Assembly (NCBI GenBank): GCA_005883445.1
Contig: VAZL01000605.1
Location: 1 to 6,699, forward strand
DNA length: 6,699 nt
Source of the DNA: Alphaproteobacteria bacterium
Lineage (GTDB): Bacteria; Pseudomonadota; Alphaproteobacteria; Rhizobiales; Xanthobacteraceae
Direction of reading: 5' to 3'
Below are positions 5,731 to 6,699 of this stretch, piece after piece; position 1 is the stretch's first letter; each line of letters begins with the position of its first letter. Below the pieces are notes generated by a model that ran no database searches, had not been told where the DNA came from, and saw nothing but the letters and a program-made list of their open reading frames with translations. The position numbers and the translations under genes were made by a program.

Positions 5731-6156
5731 ATGTCCCTCATCGACTTTACCGAACAGCCCCACGGCAACCCGCTCGAGGTCGTGGAGCGGGTGGCCGCGA
5801 CCAACGGCTGGTCGTTCGAGCGCGCGGGCGAGGACGAGATCACCATCCTGGTGGCCGGGAAGTGGAGCGATTACCAGGTTTCCTATACCTGGATGTTCGA
5901 CATCGAGGCGCTGCATCTCGCCTGCGCCTTCGAGCTCAAAGTGCCGGAGGTCCAGGACGGCCTGGTCATGTACCGCCACGCGCTGGTGCTTGCTGGCGGC
6001 GTCGAGGCGTCGGGCCGGCAGTGCGAGGCGCTGCTCGCAACCGCGCTCGATGCCTGCGAGCGGTACTTCCCCGCCTTTCAATTCGTGGTCTGGGCGGGCA
6101 AGCCGGCGCGCGAGGCGCTCGACGCCGCCATGTTCGACACCCAAGGGCAAGCGTAA
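5731..6156 (+). CDS. YbjN domain-containing protein with an apparent internal deletion
   Basis: A 141-residue protein of the alphaproteobacterial YbjN family, whose fold resembles type III secretion chaperones. The exact function is not established; E. coli YbjN affects motility and stress phenotypes. The N-terminus MSLIDFTEQPHGNPLEVVER, the core SDYQVSYTWMFDIEALHLACAFELK (46-70), and the C-terminal half RHALVLAGGVEASGRQCEA (82-100) and ERYFPAFQFVVWAGKPAREA (110-129) all match the family as I know it. Relatives are about 165-170 residues and have, between the core and RHALVL, a stretch with Glu-Val-Gln-Arg and Asn-Glu-Gln-Leu-Trp-Val-Gly-His-Phe. Here VPEVQDGLVMYRH (71-83) joins directly, so about 27-30 residues are missing in frame. 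The start is set by a GGAG Shine-Dalgarno at 5721. It precedes proC by 168 nt. Confidence 0.85.
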   Translation: MSLIDFTEQPHGNPLEVVERVAATNGWSFERAGEDEITILVAGKWSDYQVSYTWMFDIEALHLACAFELKVPEVQDGLVMYRHALVLAGGVEASGRQCEALLATALDACERYFPAFQFVVWAGKPAREALDAAMFDTQGQA

Positions 6157-6173
6157 GCTCGCTACGAACGCTC

Positions 6174-6311
6174 GCGTCACCCGCGGGCTTGACCCACGCG
6201 CGATTTAAGACGTGGATGCCAACGGAACTCGGGCTTGCCCGAGTTCCGCATGTTTAAGGAGTGCCGCAAGTCGGGTAAACCCGACTTGCGGTGACGAGCC
6301 GGCACGACCGG
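6174..6311. repeat. Composite intergenic palindromic element, copy 2
   Basis: Fills most of the ybjN-proC gap. It begins with a CCCGCGGG palindrome (6180-6187) and CTTGACCC, then a stem of CCACG (6194-6198) with CGTGG (6211-6215), then the double hairpin (6223-6291), then GACGAGCCGGCACGACCGG. The order matches copy 1: a GACCC-led hairpin, GGAT-GC, the double hairpin, then a GCCGGCA-type end. The outer parts are more diverged than the double hairpin. Confidence 0.6.
6223..6291. repeat. Double-hairpin repeat unit, copy 2
   Basis: Hairpin A has arms CGGAACTCGGGC (6223-6234) and GCCCGAGTTCCG (6237-6248). Hairpin B (arms 6264-6276 and 6279-6291) is identical over 28 nt to hairpin B of copy 1. The spacer, 6249-6263, also starts with CAT but is 15 nt and otherwise different. 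Relative to copy 1, one stem pair in A is switched from C-G to G-C on both arms, so pairing is kept. Same orientation as copy 1, about 6.1 kb apart. Confidence 0.85.
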
Positions 6312-6312
6312 C

Positions 6313-6317
6313 GGGAG
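6313..6317 (+). promoter_or_regulatory. Ribosome binding site of proC
   Basis: GGGAG lies 7 nt before the ATG at 6325 and directly follows the right end of the palindromic element. Confidence 0.6.
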
Positions 6318-6324
6318 CGCAGTC

Positions 6325-6699
6325 ATGAGTTCATCAGCGAATCCGCAAACCAAACGGCGTCCGCTTGCCGATCTGTCCGGGACCATCCTGCTCGCCGGCG
6401 CGGGCAAAATGGGAAGCGCCATGCTGGAGGGCTGGCTGGCGCTCGGGCTCGCCCCCGAGATGATCGCCGTGATCGAGCCGCAGCCCAGCCGCGAGATCGC
6501 GGCGCTGCGCGAACGCGGCCTGCGCCTCAATCCGCCGCGCGACGCGGTCGGCGAGGTCGCCGCGGTGGTGATCGCGGTCAAGCCGCAGGTCGCCGGCGAA
6601 GTCATGCCGGCGCTGGCGCCGTTCGTGGGCGGATCGAGCGTGGTCGTGTCGATCATGGCCGGGCGAACCTTGCAATTTCTCGCCGCCGGTTTTCCGCGC
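6325..6699 (+). CDS. proC: Pyrroline-5-carboxylate reductase, N-terminal part (cut by window end)
   Basis: ProC reduces 1-pyrroline-5-carboxylate to L-proline with NAD(P)H, the last step of proline synthesis. The first 125 codons are present and open to the window edge; the whole protein is usually about 270 residues. A Rossmann fold starts after a 17-residue polar leader: ILLAGAGKMGSAMLEGWL (21-38) carries the GxGxMG nucleotide-binding loop, followed by VIEPQPSREIAAL (49-61), the second beta-strand region. AVVIAVKPQVAGEVMPAL (80-97) includes the conserved VKPQ, and VVVSIMAGRTLQFLA (106-120) matches the family's S-I-x-A-G stretch. The catalytic C-terminal dimerisation domain lies outside the window. 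The start is supported by GGGAG at 6313. The ybjN-proC order is, as I recall, conserved in relatives. Confidence 0.93.
   Translation, partial: MSSSANPQTKRRPLADLSGTILLAGAGKMGSAMLEGWLALGLAPEMIAVIEPQPSREIAALRERGLRLNPPRDAVGEVAAVVIAVKPQVAGEVMPALAPFVGGSSVVVSIMAGRTLQFLAAGFPR

Overview
The window looks like a GC-rich chromosomal housekeeping segment of an alphaproteobacterium, most likely Hyphomicrobiales (Rhizobiales) near the Bradyrhizobium/Rhodopseudomonas/Xanthobacteraceae group. The evidence is strong G/C third-position bias, protein wording typical of that group (L25 with a long Ala/Pro tail, MidA-type methyltransferase, PgeF, Prs, alphaproteobacterial YbjN), and short GC-rich palindromic elements between genes. 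This assignment is inferred from the sequence alone.

Layout from left to right: positions 1-197 hold a gene-free composite of nested palindromes. Then come rplY (ribosomal protein L25) and a ubiK-type coiled-coil gene, both on the minus strand. A divergent intergenic region (about 1410-1628) leads into a plus-strand run: lgt (lipoprotein diacylglyceryl transferase), a MidA/NDUFAF7-type methyltransferase overlapping lgt by 4 nt, pgeF (peptidoglycan editing factor), prs (PRPP synthetase), ybjN, and the first 125 codons of proC, cut by the window end. A second copy of the palindromic element lies between ybjN and proC.

The genes serve basic functions: translation (L25), ubiquinone synthesis and probably respiratory-complex assembly (UbiK, MidA), cell envelope maturation (Lgt, PgeF), nucleotide and amino-acid precursors (Prs, ProC). 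They do not form one pathway. No mobile-element gene, tRNA, rRNA, CRISPR array, defence system or new gene cluster was found.

Four things deserve a second look. (1) A two-hairpin repeat occurs at 93-159 and 6223-6291 in the same orientation; its stems show compensatory base changes, and both copies sit inside similar larger palindromes. (2) The lgt N-terminus appears frameshifted: a good Lgt start is in one frame and the rest of the protein in another. (3) The YbjN protein appears to lack about 27-30 internal residues, in frame. (4) rplY has a good promoter and a leader hairpin. Items 2 and 3 could be real mutations or assembly errors.
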